DNA of 64,000 nucleotides, taken from NCBI GenBank assembly GCA_006742785.1, contig AP019755.1, forward strand, positions 2,046,001 to 2,110,000. Direction: 5' to 3'. Below the pieces are notes generated by a model, which saw only the letters and a list, made by a program, of their open reading frames with translations, was not told the DNA's origin and searched no databases. Source of the DNA: Nitrosomonas stercoris. GTDB lineage: Bacteria > Pseudomonadota > Gammaproteobacteria > Burkholderiales > Nitrosomonadaceae. Positions 18,898 to 28,153 of this stretch are shown piece by piece (the stretch's first letter is position 1; every line of letters starts with the position of its first letter). The translations under genes were made by a program, and so were the position numbers.

Positions 18898-19551
18898 ATG
18901 AAACCCGCCCTCTCACTATTAGGCAAACGTCAACAATCGTTACTGACAGCATTGTTACATCATCGTAAAGGGTTAACTATTGGAGAATTATCCGATTTAT
19001 TAACTATTTCACGCAATGCGGTTAATCAACATCTTAATCATTTAAGCAGTAACGGATTCATTCAAAGCTCGCTACAGGAAAGCACTGGAGGTAGACCTGG
19101 CAAGCTATATACACTTACAACCAATGGTTTGGAGCTTTTTCAGCGACGCTATTCATTTTTAGCAAAATTGCTACTTTCCTGGATAAATAATACGGGAGAG
19201 CATGAACTTGACGCATGTCTGACTGAACTGGGTACCAATATGGCAAATGAGCTTGAACATCGTATGACGCAACATACTTCACGAAATGCAAAGCTCCAGG
19301 AAGCGGTTACCATCATGTGTGAGCTTGGTTACGATTCTCATCTTGATCAGGTAACAGATGATTATTCAGAAATTGTCGCCAATAACTGTATTTTTCAAGA
19401 ACTAGCGCAACAACATCAAGAGTTTTGCCAACTTGATCTCAATTTTTTAGCTAAGTTGTTAAAAGCTGATATTGAACATACTGAATGTATAGTCAAAGAA
19501 GGGAAATATTGTCGTTTCAAAATAACTAATATTCGTTCTGAATCTGAATAA
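18898..19551 (+). CDS. SufR/ArsR-like winged-helix regulator with four C-terminal cysteines
   Basis: 217 residues. Residues 1-75 form a winged helix (LLTALLHHRKGLTIGELSDL, SRNAVNQHLNHLSSNGFI, GGRPGKLYTLT), as in the COG2345/SufR group. The C-terminal domain carries four cysteines spaced C-x12-C-x19-C-x7-C (NNC...EFC...TEC...YCRF). The CX12C pair matches the first pair of the Fe-S-binding SufR repressors, so a redox or Fe-S sensing role is likely by analogy. The gene is divergent from two small membrane proteins and separated by 65 bases from a downstream porin gene. Confidence 0.75.
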   Translation: MKPALSLLGKRQQSLLTALLHHRKGLTIGELSDLLTISRNAVNQHLNHLSSNGFIQSSLQESTGGRPGKLYTLTTNGLELFQRRYSFLAKLLLSWINNTGEHELDACLTELGTNMANELEHRMTQHTSRNAKLQEAVTIMCELGYDSHLDQVTDDYSEIVANNCIFQELAQQHQEFCQLDLNFLAKLLKADIEHTECIVKEGKYCRFKITNIRSESE

Positions 19552-19616
19552 CTTACATCGGCAACTAATGCTGGCGTTATAATCTGCCCTTATTTTTGAT
19601 TTGATTCAAAATCATT

Positions 19617-20855
19617 ATGGGTTTAGAGCACTGTCACCAAATCAGCATCAAACTCCCAGTTCTGCACGAGTGGAAACATCTATTAGCAATTGTTATCTTG
19701 CAAGGTATCAGTGTCTTTATATGCAGCTTGTCTTTTATTGCATCTGTTCAGGCAGAAGAAGATAGTTTGATCCACACACTCACCGGTTACGATATCAGCG
19801 AAATAACTCCTGCTTCATCTATCAAGTTGAAATTGGGAGGTTGGATAGAAACCGGTTTTAGCGGTAACCCACACTTACCGCGCAATCACTCAAATTACCC
19901 GGTAGCATTTAATGACGGCGCAAATCAATTCAAACTGCACCAACTGTATGCATTTATTGAAAAGGAAGCAGCCACTAGCGGAAACGTTTGGGACATAGGA
20001 ATGCGTGCTGATCTACTCTATGGCACAGATGCAAAATTTTCAGCAACTAAAAACTTTGATAGTAGTATTTTCGGCCAACACCCTAAGCATCAATTAGTGT
20101 TTCCACAACTATATGCGAATCTCTACGCTCCCATCGGTAACGGTTTGACGCTCACTGTGGGCCATTTTTATACTTTGATCGGCTATGAATCTGTGACCTC
20201 ACCTGATAATTTTTTCTTCTCACATGCATACGCGATGCATTATGGTGAACCCTTCACTCATATGGGAGCATTGCTCTCCTATCCGCTCAATATCAATTTG
20301 ACTGCCAAAAGTGGGGTTGTCACTGGGTGGGACAGTCTTTCTCGACACATTCCGAATTATATAGGGGAATTAAGCTATACCAGTGAGAGCGGCCAAACCA
20401 CCGTTACGACTGCTTTGATTACAGGGAATGCAAGAACAGCTAATTTGCGTGAACATCATAACCGCACTATGTACAGTATCGTGCTGGAACACCGCTTTTC
20501 TCAAAAATTACAGTATGTATTGCAGCATGATTTTGCTATTCAAGCACAAACAACAGAGACACCTGCTGCCGCATGGTACGGTATTAATCAGTATCTGCTG
20601 TATGCGATTTCACGCCAGCTAGGAGCAGGATTACGCTTTGAATGGTTTCATGACAAAAACGGAACGCGCGTCATGGAAGATGGAGATACTCAGGATCTAA
20701 TTGGCATTACAGCAGGATTAAATTATCAACCTATTCCTGGAATTACTTTACGTCCAGAAATTCGCTATGATTTAGCAACCCGACACCCAATCTTCGGAGA
20801 TGGTCATCATAAAGATCAAATTTTGCTTTCTGCCAGTGCTATTTTACACTTTTAA
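19617..20855 (+). CDS. Outer-membrane beta-barrel porin (OmpL/BBP2-like)
   Basis: 412 residues. The N-terminus has an extended signal region with hydrophobic core IVILQGISVFICSLSFIASV and a cleavage site near SVQA. The mature part shows porin-2-like features: IKLKLGGWIETGFSGN, DIGMRADLLYGTDA, a strand pattern PQLYANLYAPIGNGLTLTVG, HFYTLIGYESV and the C-terminal LSASAILHF ending in Phe. No substrate can be assigned. It follows the four-cysteine regulator in the same direction and may be under its control. Confidence 0.7.
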   Translation: MGLEHCHQISIKLPVLHEWKHLLAIVILQGISVFICSLSFIASVQAEEDSLIHTLTGYDISEITPASSIKLKLGGWIETGFSGNPHLPRNHSNYPVAFNDGANQFKLHQLYAFIEKEAATSGNVWDIGMRADLLYGTDAKFSATKNFDSSIFGQHPKHQLVFPQLYANLYAPIGNGLTLTVGHFYTLIGYESVTSPDNFFFSHAYAMHYGEPFTHMGALLSYPLNINLTAKSGVVTGWDSLSRHIPNYIGELSYTSESGQTTVTTALITGNARTANLREHHNRTMYSIVLEHRFSQKLQYVLQHDFAIQAQTTETPAAAWYGINQYLLYAISRQLGAGLRFEWFHDKNGTRVMEDGDTQDLIGITAGLNYQPIPGITLRPEIRYDLATRHPIFGDGHHKDQILLSASAILHF

Positions 20856-20866
20856 ATAACCCAAGA

Positions 20867-20882
20867 TTTATCAGCTGATAAA
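20867..20882. terminator. Palindrome between convergent genes
   Basis: TTTATCAGCTGATAAA is a perfect 16-base palindrome between the stop of the porin gene (20855) and the stop of lpdA (20906). The position and symmetry suit a two-way terminator, although the stem is AT-rich and there is no long T run. Confidence 0.45.
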
Positions 20883-20905
20883 AAGAACAAGAATGTTTCG
20901 ATAAG

Positions 20906-22663
20906 CTATTTTTTCGGAACGTACAAATCTGTAATCGTTCCTTCAGCCAGTTCGGCAGCAAATAAAACCGTTTCAGACAAGGTGGGATGAGGATGAATAG
21001 TTAATGCAATATCTTGCATATCCGCACCCATTTCCAGTGCTAGCACGGTTTCCTGAATTAGTTCACCCGCATGAGGACCAACCATCCCTGCACCGATAAT
21101 TCTGCGAGTGGTTTTGTCAAAAAGCAATTTGGTCACGCCTTCATCGCGTGCCATTGTAATGGCACGCCCACTAGCAGCCCAAGGGAATACAGCTTTTTCA
21201 TAAGCAATATCCTGTTTTTGGGCTTCGGTTTCTGTTACCCCCATCCAGGCAATCTCAGGGTCGGTATAGGCTACTGCTGGAATGGTACGCGCATCGAAGG
21301 CAGCCTTGTGTCCAGCAATGACCTCAGCTGCGATTTTTCCTTCATGTGAAGCCTTGTGCGCTAACATTGGCTCACCAACAATATCGCCAATAGCAAAAAT
21401 GTGAGCAACATTGGTTCGCATCTGCTTATCCACAGCAATGAAACCACGTTCATCTATATGAACACCCGCTGCTTCAACATTAATCGATTTTCCATTTGGC
21501 CGACGCCCTACTGCAACCAACACTTGATCATAACGCTGTGGTTCTGGTGCTTGCTCGCCTTCAAAAAATACCTTTAACCCTGCATCATCTGCCTCAATCC
21601 GGTTCACACTGGTATTCAGGTAAATTGCTTCGCAGGCGGCTTTTAGTCGCTTGTAAAGTGGCTTGACCAAGTCAGGATCAGCACCTGGAATCAGCTGCGC
21701 CATGCGTTCTACGACACTGATCTTGCTACCAAGCGCGCGATAGACGGTTGCCATTTCCAAACCGATAATTCCTCCACCCAGGATCAACATATGCTCGGGA
21801 ATATTGGTTAACGCCAATGCTCCGGTTGAGCCGATAATGCGTTTATCATCTGGGAGACCAGGGAGGTAAGCAGTACTTGATCCAGCAGCAATAATACAGT
21901 GATCAAATGAAATCGTTTTGATGCCATCGGGTGTTTCAACTGCAAGTGTATGTGCCCCAGTGAATTTTCCAGTGCCATGAATCACAGTCACCTTGCGTTG
22001 CTTGGCCAGCATTGATAACCCTTTGGTGAGCTTATGCACAACTGAATCTTTCCAGGCTCGCAATTTGTCCAGCTTTATTTCCGGCTGCCCGAAATGAATA
22101 CCGTATTGCTCTGCTCCTCGTGCTTCCGTTAGGGTTTTTGCTGCGTGCAATAGTGCTTTGGAAGGAATACAGCCCACATTTAGACATACTCCGCCTAATG
22201 TGGTGTGACTTTCAATCAAAATCACCTGCTTGCCCAAATCAGCGGCACGAAATGCAGCTGTATAACCACCTGGTCCTGCGCCTAATACCACCACTTCAGC
22301 GTGGAATTCGCCGGGTGCAACGGAAGCAGATGACGATGATTGCGTTTCTTCAACAAGTTTATCCGGATTTACAATAGGTCGATCAGCAGCTTCAGTAGCA
22401 GATGCGGATGAAGCTGCTTGCTCTTTGGCTTCCAAAGTGACAATGGGTGAGCCCTGCGAAATTTTGTCGCCCACTTTGACGTGGATCGTTTTAACGATAC
22501 CTGCCTGGGGAGAAGGCACTTCCAGCGTGGCTTTATCTGTTTCTAGTACCAGTAATGAAGCTTCCTGTTCCACTTTATCACCTGGTGCCACTAAAATTTC
22601 AACTACAGGCACATCCTGGAAATCACCAATATCGGGTAAAACTACTTCTTTAAGTTGTGTCAT
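20906..22663 (-). CDS. lpdA: Dihydrolipoyl dehydrogenase with N-terminal lipoyl domain
   Basis: 585 residues, longer than a plain E3 (about 470). Residues 1-80 form a lipoyl domain with the modifiable lysine in ETDKATLEVPSP. An Ala/Ser/Glu linker follows, then the flavoprotein: FAD-binding VVLGAGPGGYTAAFRAADLG, redox-active disulfide GGVCLNVGCIPSKALL, NAD-binding LGGGIIGLEMA, and C-terminal His-Glu in TIHPHPTLSETV. It reoxidises dihydrolipoamide of the pyruvate dehydrogenase complex. E1 and E2 genes are not next to it. It starts 3 bases after the proA stop, so the two genes are cotranscribed. Confidence 0.95.
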   Translation of the reverse strand: MTQLKEVVLPDIGDFQDVPVVEILVAPGDKVEQEASLLVLETDKATLEVPSPQAGIVKTIHVKVGDKISQGSPIVTLEAKEQAASSASATEAADRPIVNPDKLVEETQSSSSASVAPGEFHAEVVVLGAGPGGYTAAFRAADLGKQVILIESHTTLGGVCLNVGCIPSKALLHAAKTLTEARGAEQYGIHFGQPEIKLDKLRAWKDSVVHKLTKGLSMLAKQRKVTVIHGTGKFTGAHTLAVETPDGIKTISFDHCIIAAGSSTAYLPGLPDDKRIIGSTGALALTNIPEHMLILGGGIIGLEMATVYRALGSKISVVERMAQLIPGADPDLVKPLYKRLKAACEAIYLNTSVNRIEADDAGLKVFFEGEQAPEPQRYDQVLVAVGRRPNGKSINVEAAGVHIDERGFIAVDKQMRTNVAHIFAIGDIVGEPMLAHKASHEGKIAAEVIAGHKAAFDARTIPAVAYTDPEIAWMGVTETEAQKQDIAYEKAVFPWAASGRAITMARDEGVTKLLFDKTTRRIIGAGMVGPHAGELIQETVLALEMGADMQDIALTIHPHPTLSETVLFAAELAEGTITDLYVPKK

Positions 22664-22666
22664 CTT

Positions 22667-23935
22667 CTATTCTCTGATGTGGCCGTCACCCAGCACGATA
22701 TATTTTTGACTGGTTAACCCCTCTAACCCTACTGGGCCGCGCGCATGCAATTTATCGGTGGAAATACCAATTTCTGCACCTAAACCATATTCAAATCCAT
22801 CTGCAAAACGAGTGGATGCATTCACCATCACCGAACTGGAATCTACCTCGCGCAAAAATTGGCGCGCCCGCGAATAGTTTTCCGTCACAATGGTATCTGT
22901 GTGCTGCGAACCATATGTAGCGATATGCGTAATTGCTTCATCAACATCAGCGACCACTCGGATATTCAATATTGGTGCCAAATATTCAGCATGCCAATCT
23001 TCTTTAGTTGCTAGTTTCATTGATGAAACAAGCGCACACGCTGCTTCATCTCCACGTAATTCCACTTTCTTTTTTAGTAATATCTCACATATAAGCGGTA
23101 AAAATTGTTTTGCAATTTCCGTATGTACCAATAATGTTTCCATGGTGTTGCAGGTGCCGTAGCGCTGGGTTTTAGCATTGTCTACAATGCGTAGCGCTTT
23201 TTCTAGATCAGCTGATTGATCAACATATACATGACACACACCATCCAGATGCTTGATAACTGGTACACGTGCTTCGTTGGTAATCCGTTCAATCAAGCCT
23301 TTGCCACCACGAGGAACGATCACATCTACATATTCACTCATGGTAATCAATTCGCTAACCGCTGCACGATCCGTTGTTTCGATTACTTGCACGGCCTGTT
23401 CGGGTAAGCCAGCAGTTCGTAATCCTTCTCTTACGCATGCAGCAATCGCTTGATTGCTATGAATGGCTTCGGAGCCACCGCGTAAAATTGCCGCATTGCC
23501 CGCCTTAAGACACAAACCAGCTGCATCTGCCGTCACGTTAGGGCGCGCTTCATAAATAATGCCAATTACTCCCAACGGCACACGCATTTTACCGACTTGA
23601 ATCCCAGTAGGACGATAATCCAGATCAGTGATGGCCCCTATCGGATCTGACAAAGCTGCAATTTGTCGCAAGCCAGTCGTCATACTTGCAACACCTTTTG
23701 AAGTCAAGGTCAAACGATCAATCATCGCTGGCTCTAATCCTTTTTGCTTGGCTTGAGCTACATCCTGAGTATTAGCCGCTAACAGCAATGCTTCATCACG
23801 GTTAATCGCTTCAGCCGTTGCAATCAAAGCAAGATTTCTAGTCGCGGTATCTGATCTGGCGACTACACGAGCTGCCGCCCGCGCTGCCTGGCCAAGCGCT
23901 TGCATGGCAACGTGTATTGATCGATTTTTTTCCAT
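22667..23935 (-). CDS. proA: Gamma-glutamyl phosphate reductase
   Basis: A 422-residue aldehyde-dehydrogenase-fold enzyme making glutamate 5-semialdehyde for proline synthesis. Seen: [47 protein letters not shown], the catalytic Cys in [16 protein letters not shown], and [20 protein letters not shown]. The length is typical. No proB is nearby. It is immediately upstream of lpdA. Confidence 0.96.
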   Translation of the reverse strand: MEKNRSIHVAMQALGQAARAAARVVARSDTATRNLALIATAEAINRDEALLLAANTQDVAQAKQKGLEPAMIDRLTLTSKGVASMTTGLRQIAALSDPIGAITDLDYRPTGIQVGKMRVPLGVIGIIYEARPNVTADAAGLCLKAGNAAILRGGSEAIHSNQAIAACVREGLRTAGLPEQAVQVIETTDRAAVSELITMSEYVDVIVPRGGKGLIERITNEARVPVIKHLDGVCHVYVDQSADLEKALRIVDNAKTQRYGTCNTMETLLVHTEIAKQFLPLICEILLKKKVELRGDEAACALVSSMKLATKEDWHAEYLAPILNIRVVADVDEAITHIATYGSQHTDTIVTENYSRARQFLREVDSSSVMVNASTRFADGFEYGLGAEIGISTDKLHARGPVGLEGLTSQKYIVLGDGHIRE

Positions 23936-24011
23936 GGAGAATAATGATTTATTTTAGTAATGAAATTTGACCAAAAAATATGCTGTTCCAATTTTTAACG
24001 AGAAATTATTT

Positions 24012-24656
24012 TTACCATTTACCCGCTCTGATCAGCTTGTTTTTAAGCCCTGGCAAGGGAAAATCACGTGCATATGCTTGTTTAGCGTAATGGCTAGCTT
24101 TACCGTAATTTTTTTGCTTGAAATACATGAGCCCAAGATTATAAAGAATAGTAGCATTATCTGGTTCCAGGTCAGCTGCCACTTGTAGCTGTTCAAGCGC
24201 TTCCTTATTCCTATTATGGTGCGTCAAAAATGCGCTATAAATCGAGCGCACTTGCACATCCTTCATATTCATACGAATTGCACGATCAAAATAACACTCA
24301 ACTGGCCACTTCAACCCTGGAATACGTGTAGATTTCTCTCTAATAGAATATTTAAATAGCGAAATCAGTGCTCGATGATGATTGGGCCAAGCACGCAATG
24401 TATAATTTAGATCACCTGCCGGTGTTCCACTAGTATTACCTTTGATCAAATTTTCTACATCCGAAGTAAAATGATGTCTTTCTACAATCTCTAACTTACC
24501 TTTTAAATTAAACCGCTCTATGTAATCAAACGGACCAACATCATTTTTCAGTTCACCACAATAAGGTTTTTTCTGGGCAGCGGTAGCAGCAGACGGAATT
24601 GATGAAAGGGCGATAACTACTAAACATACCAGAATTCTCATTATTTTTTTATTCAT
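24012..24656 (-). CDS. Secreted TPR-repeat protein
   Basis: ATG at 24656 is preferred: GGTGGAGAAG lies directly upstream, and it begins a signal peptide (KKIMRILVCLVVIALSSIPS, ATAA). The mature protein of about 190 residues has a C-terminal TPR unit (NKEALEQLQVAADLEPDNAT, LYNLGLMYFKQKNYGKASHY). It follows a glycosyltransferase gene by 31 bases at the end of an exopolysaccharide/exosortase-A-type gene run, so a role in polymer assembly or export is plausible but unproven. Confidence 0.7.
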   Translation of the reverse strand: MNKKIMRILVCLVVIALSSIPSAATAAQKKPYCGELKNDVGPFDYIERFNLKGKLEIVERHHFTSDVENLIKGNTSGTPAGDLNYTLRAWPNHHRALISLFKYSIREKSTRIPGLKWPVECYFDRAIRMNMKDVQVRSIYSAFLTHHNRNKEALEQLQVAADLEPDNATILYNLGLMYFKQKNYGKASHYAKQAYARDFPLPGLKNKLIRAGKW

Positions 24657-24687
24657 CTTCTCCACCTTGCTTCTAAAACTTAATACA

Positions 24688-25935
24688 TCATTTATTTGGC
24701 TCAATTGTAACATCCAGTAATCTTGCTAATTTATTAGCGCCAGCTTTCCTAGAATTAGTACGTACTTTCTCTATCGGTGCAATAGGTGCCTTATTTTTTC
24801 GTAGCAATGACAGAAATCGCTGTAATTCTTCTACAATAGCAACACTGGAATTCAAAGGCACAATTGTATCAACGCCCATATCCACCAATTTTTGTGCAGT
24901 ATCTCCAGCTGGATCAGTTAATGCCAAAATAGGGCGTTGTGCGCGTAGATATTCATATAATTTGGCAGGAATTTGCTGGTTACAATTGGCTGCCTGTAAG
25001 ATTAATAGCCCATCAGCAGCTACCATTTCTGCTAACGCTTCACTGTAAGAAATCGGTGGTGCAAGTGAAACGATGGAGCCAATTTCAAAGCGATCAATTA
25101 AAGATTGCAAATAATTTTCATGATGAGATGCTCGCAGCACAACTTGCAGGTTATTTGCATTGATAATATTTTGTCGCTGCAAAATTGCCAGTGCTTCGAA
25201 TAAATAAATTGGATCTCGCTCGGATGGATAAATAATGCCGCTATGTAAAAGCGTAATTTTTCCTGTTGCAGTAGAAATGGTTGGATGAGCAACCGAACTA
25301 AAGCTGAATTCATCATACCCATTTTCAATCAAATGAAAGCGGGATGTTGGAATATGTGAAAAACGTGTTTGGTAATCCTTCAGTGTGCTTGGAGTGGTAA
25401 AAACTGCACCGGAACAATACTCAATTGCTTTTCTTTCAACTTGTACATAGGAACGATAAGTTTGCGGATGACGAGGATAATCTGGTTGTACCATTGGATC
25501 TCTAAAATCAGCAATCCATGGGATATTTGTTAAACGATGCAAGCTCAATCCGATCGAATGAGCCGTTGCAATAGGATAAGTGGACCAGATGATATCTGGC
25601 TTATATTTTTTGATTAAATATAAGCCGACCGGCACTGCTGTTAGGTGCCAGCTTGCCCAGCGATCTGGCAAAGCTAATGCGCGTGGATAACGCCCCATTA
25701 TCGTCAAATGTCTTGCTGTATCCAGAGCAAGAGAACGATAAACACGCACCTGTTTCGGAATGTCTGCTAATTGGCCAGCATCAGTCTGTGGGTATGCATG
25801 CGCAGAAGGAGCCAATATAATCGGCTCCCAACCATGATCAGGCAGATAACGGGCAAAACGTAGTGTACGCTGCATGCCGCTGCTGCCATGCATAGGTGGA
25901 AAGTGATAAGCAATCATCAGAACACGTTTCACCAT
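24688..25935 (-). CDS. Glycosyltransferase family 4-like protein
   Basis: 415 residues. The N-terminal Rossmann half (VLMIAYHFPPMHGSSGMQR, GWEPIILAPSAHAYP) has the glycine-rich acceptor-side loop typical of GT4 enzymes in polysaccharide clusters. The C-terminal half has donor-binding features (ITLLHSGIIYPSERDP, VAADGLLILQAANCNQQIPA, KLYEYLRAQRPILALTDPAG), where an E-x7-E-like pattern is loosely kept. It overlaps the stop of the upstream hydrolase by 7 bases. Sugar and acceptor cannot be predicted. Confidence 0.78.
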   Translation of the reverse strand: MVKRVLMIAYHFPPMHGSSGMQRTLRFARYLPDHGWEPIILAPSAHAYPQTDAGQLADIPKQVRVYRSLALDTARHLTIMGRYPRALALPDRWASWHLTAVPVGLYLIKKYKPDIIWSTYPIATAHSIGLSLHRLTNIPWIADFRDPMVQPDYPRHPQTYRSYVQVERKAIEYCSGAVFTTPSTLKDYQTRFSHIPTSRFHLIENGYDEFSFSSVAHPTISTATGKITLLHSGIIYPSERDPIYLFEALAILQRQNIINANNLQVVLRASHHENYLQSLIDRFEIGSIVSLAPPISYSEALAEMVAADGLLILQAANCNQQIPAKLYEYLRAQRPILALTDPAGDTAQKLVDMGVDTIVPLNSSVAIVEELQRFLSLLRKNKAPIAPIEKVRTNSRKAGANKLARLLDVTIEPNK

Positions 25936-26798
25936 GACAACACACTCTTTACGGTTTGTTCTGCGACTTGATTACGCCATTCGCGTGTAGAAAATGTATG
26001 ATCGGCCTGTTGTATATGGAAAAACACTACTTCTTTTTCTTTCAGTATTTTTTGCCAATCTGTAGAGGTATGGATCAAATCCATAAATTCATGTGCAGTG
26101 AGATCTTTTCCGCTGATAATAATCAACACCCGTCCTTTAAAGGATTTTAATCCTGTTCGCATACGTTCTGGCAACGATGCGGTTAAATCACATGTTGAAC
26201 TAGCTTGATCTTCAACTGAAGTTGGCTTTGCTCTCTGTAAACTGTTTTTACCAAATGTATATAAAGAACGAATTGAAGCCAGTGGATTAAATTTACCGCT
26301 TATTAGTTTCCCCCAAAACTCCTTTGAAAATAGACGCTTCAAGTAATAATGTTTCAAATAAGCCTTGGCAATCCCTTGTTCAGTTCTCACCCACGGATTA
26401 AGCAAAATTAAGCCACTGATACGTTGATCTTGATGCGCATAAAACAATGCAGCGGATGCTGCATCACACAATCCCCAGATAATCACCTCTTCCAACGCAG
26501 AACAGTGCTCAAAAAAAATATCGGTAGCACAGCGAAGATCCGCCGCGATATGTTCAAATGTTTGTATTGCACCGTCACTATCACCCATACCACGATAATC
26601 AAAACGCATCACAGGAATACCTCGTTCCGCCAGATAGCGTGCCAATAAAACAAACTGACGATGACTGCCAACACGATACTGTGGCCCTCCTACAACAATC
26701 AGCACTCCACGTGAGATTGGTTGTTGTGGCAAATGCAAAATTCCGTAAAGCCATGCTTGCTGACAATGGAAACGCAGCGCCTGTTCTTGAAAACTCAT
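25929..26798 (-). CDS. Exosortase-A-associated alpha/beta hydrolase 1
   Basis: 289 residues, alpha/beta-hydrolase fold. Motifs: GVLIVVGGPQYRVGSHRQF, PVMRFDYRGMGDSDG, IIWGLCDAASAALFYA (nucleophile elbow with Cys where Ser is usual) and a late His in QQADHTFST. This matches my memory of the hydrolase 1 family that accompanies exosortase-A exopolysaccharide loci. It overlaps the stop of hydrolase 2 by 4 bases (ATGA), which implies translational coupling. Substrate unknown. Confidence 0.78.
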   Translation of the reverse strand: MSFQEQALRFHCQQAWLYGILHLPQQPISRGVLIVVGGPQYRVGSHRQFVLLARYLAERGIPVMRFDYRGMGDSDGAIQTFEHIAADLRCATDIFFEHCSALEEVIIWGLCDAASAALFYAHQDQRISGLILLNPWVRTEQGIAKAYLKHYYLKRLFSKEFWGKLISGKFNPLASIRSLYTFGKNSLQRAKPTSVEDQASSTCDLTASLPERMRTGLKSFKGRVLIIISGKDLTAHEFMDLIHTSTDWQKILKEKEVVFFHIQQADHTFSTREWRNQVAEQTVKSVLSW

Positions 26799-27643
26799 AA
26801 CTGGATTCCCGCAAATGTTGCAAAGGTATTAGTTGTTGCTGTCAATAACTCTGGACATTCACTAATCTCCTGGGTCGCCCAGAAAGGCAATCCAGCCACA
26901 CATGCTGTTGCAACTTGCACACCCGATTGCTGCCATTTTTCGATGACTGCAGTACTAGCATGGGACAAGCCACGTTCGGTATCAGATATGATTTCAAACC
27001 AGTAAATTTCGCTGTTGTTAACAGCCAACTGATCCAACCGCAACGTATCAATGGCAACTGCCATCGCAGAAGAAAGCGTGTAACCTGCTATTTCAAGTGA
27101 TTGGCCCGCATTCAGTTGCTGACGTAGCCCCTTGGTACCCGAAACCTTTTCTCCATTGTCTGACAGTAATGTGTTAACCAGTTTCAAACGCAAAAACTGA
27201 GTCAAAAATGATTTGCCGCTAATCACAGGCTGCCACAGCACAAGTTTCTCCACATTCATCCCGGTTTTCCTGGCACAATCCAGTGCCAATACAGCGCCGA
27301 GTCGCAAACCCCAGAAATGAATTGATGTAAACTCTTGTTGTCGCAACCAGTAATAAACATATTCAATATCAGCCTGCCAAATTTCCCAGGCGGCCTCTCC
27401 AAAATCTCCTTCGCTGTCTCCGCAACCATATAAGTCAATCTGCAAAACGCTATATCCTATTTTGGTCAATGCTTTAGCTTGCAAAGCAGCCATGCGCCGA
27501 GATTTATTCATTTCCTCGGCAAAAGGATGGATATAGACAACAGCTTGCTTGAATAATGTTTCTTGAACAGCAGGATAAAAGAGACAAAAGCGTTTGCCAG
27601 GCGAAGCATCCAGAAAAAAAGGTTCAGCTGGCTGATTTATCAT
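26795..27643 (-). CDS. Exosortase-A-associated alpha/beta hydrolase 2
   Basis: 282 residues, alpha/beta-hydrolase fold with the family pattern QAVVYIHPFAEEMNKSRRM, VLQIDLYGCGDSEGDFGEA and HFWGLRLGAVLALDCA (elbow GLRLG lacking the usual Ser). These features match the hydrolase 2 family found beside hydrolase 1 in exosortase-A systems. It is 6 bases downstream of the acyl carrier protein gene, which is also usual for such loci. Catalytic activity is uncertain given the elbow sequence. Confidence 0.78.
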   Translation of the reverse strand: MINQPAEPFFLDASPGKRFCLFYPAVQETLFKQAVVYIHPFAEEMNKSRRMAALQAKALTKIGYSVLQIDLYGCGDSEGDFGEAAWEIWQADIEYVYYWLRQQEFTSIHFWGLRLGAVLALDCARKTGMNVEKLVLWQPVISGKSFLTQFLRLKLVNTLLSDNGEKVSGTKGLRQQLNAGQSLEIAGYTLSSAMAVAIDTLRLDQLAVNNSEIYWFEIISDTERGLSHASTAVIEKWQQSGVQVATACVAGLPFWATQEISECPELLTATTNTFATFAGIQL

Positions 27644-27649
27644 ATAGAT

Positions 27650-27901
27650 CTAACTGGACAGCTTGTCCTCAACGAAAAGAACCAAGCTTCCTACAGTTTC
27701 AAATGCTTGTGCACTGATTTCATCATCGTCTACCGAAAAGTCAAAATACTCTTCTAAAGCAGTAATCACATTAACGACAGCCATTGAATCCAATTCAGGA
27801 ATATTACCTAGCAACACCGAATCGGCTGTCAGTGAATTTTTTCGTTCACCCAAATTCAACACATCCCCCAAAATACTTTTAACTGCTTCAAGTTGCTGCA
27901 T
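27650..27901 (-). CDS. Acyl carrier protein of the exopolysaccharide locus
   Basis: 83 residues with the phosphopantetheine attachment serine in PELDSMAVVNVITALEEYF, the normal ACP fold size and an acidic composition. It is the first gene of the run ACP, hydrolase 2, hydrolase 1, glycosyltransferase, TPR protein. This ACP is a specialised one rather than the fatty-acid AcpP. Partner acyl-AMP ligase and exosortase genes are not in the window. Confidence 0.85.
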   Translation of the reverse strand: MQQLEAVKSILGDVLNLGERKNSLTADSVLLGNIPELDSMAVVNVITALEEYFDFSVDDDEISAQAFETVGSLVLFVEDKLSS

Positions 27902-28153
27902 ATTGACTCCTTAAAAGGCCATTGTTTAATACTAGCGACATTTTAAGATAATTTTTTAAAGTACGCCGCATTGACACGCTCGTTTACCATCACTTTATCC
28001 CAAAACAAGTGACGATATATTGAACTACTAAATTGGATAATGTTACAGTTGCCAAGAAACTTCTATATAAAATTACATGTAGCACGCACGTAATCAAATG
28101 AAATATATACAGATTTTCCAATAATAGATCCTGAAACCAATTAACCCCATGAT

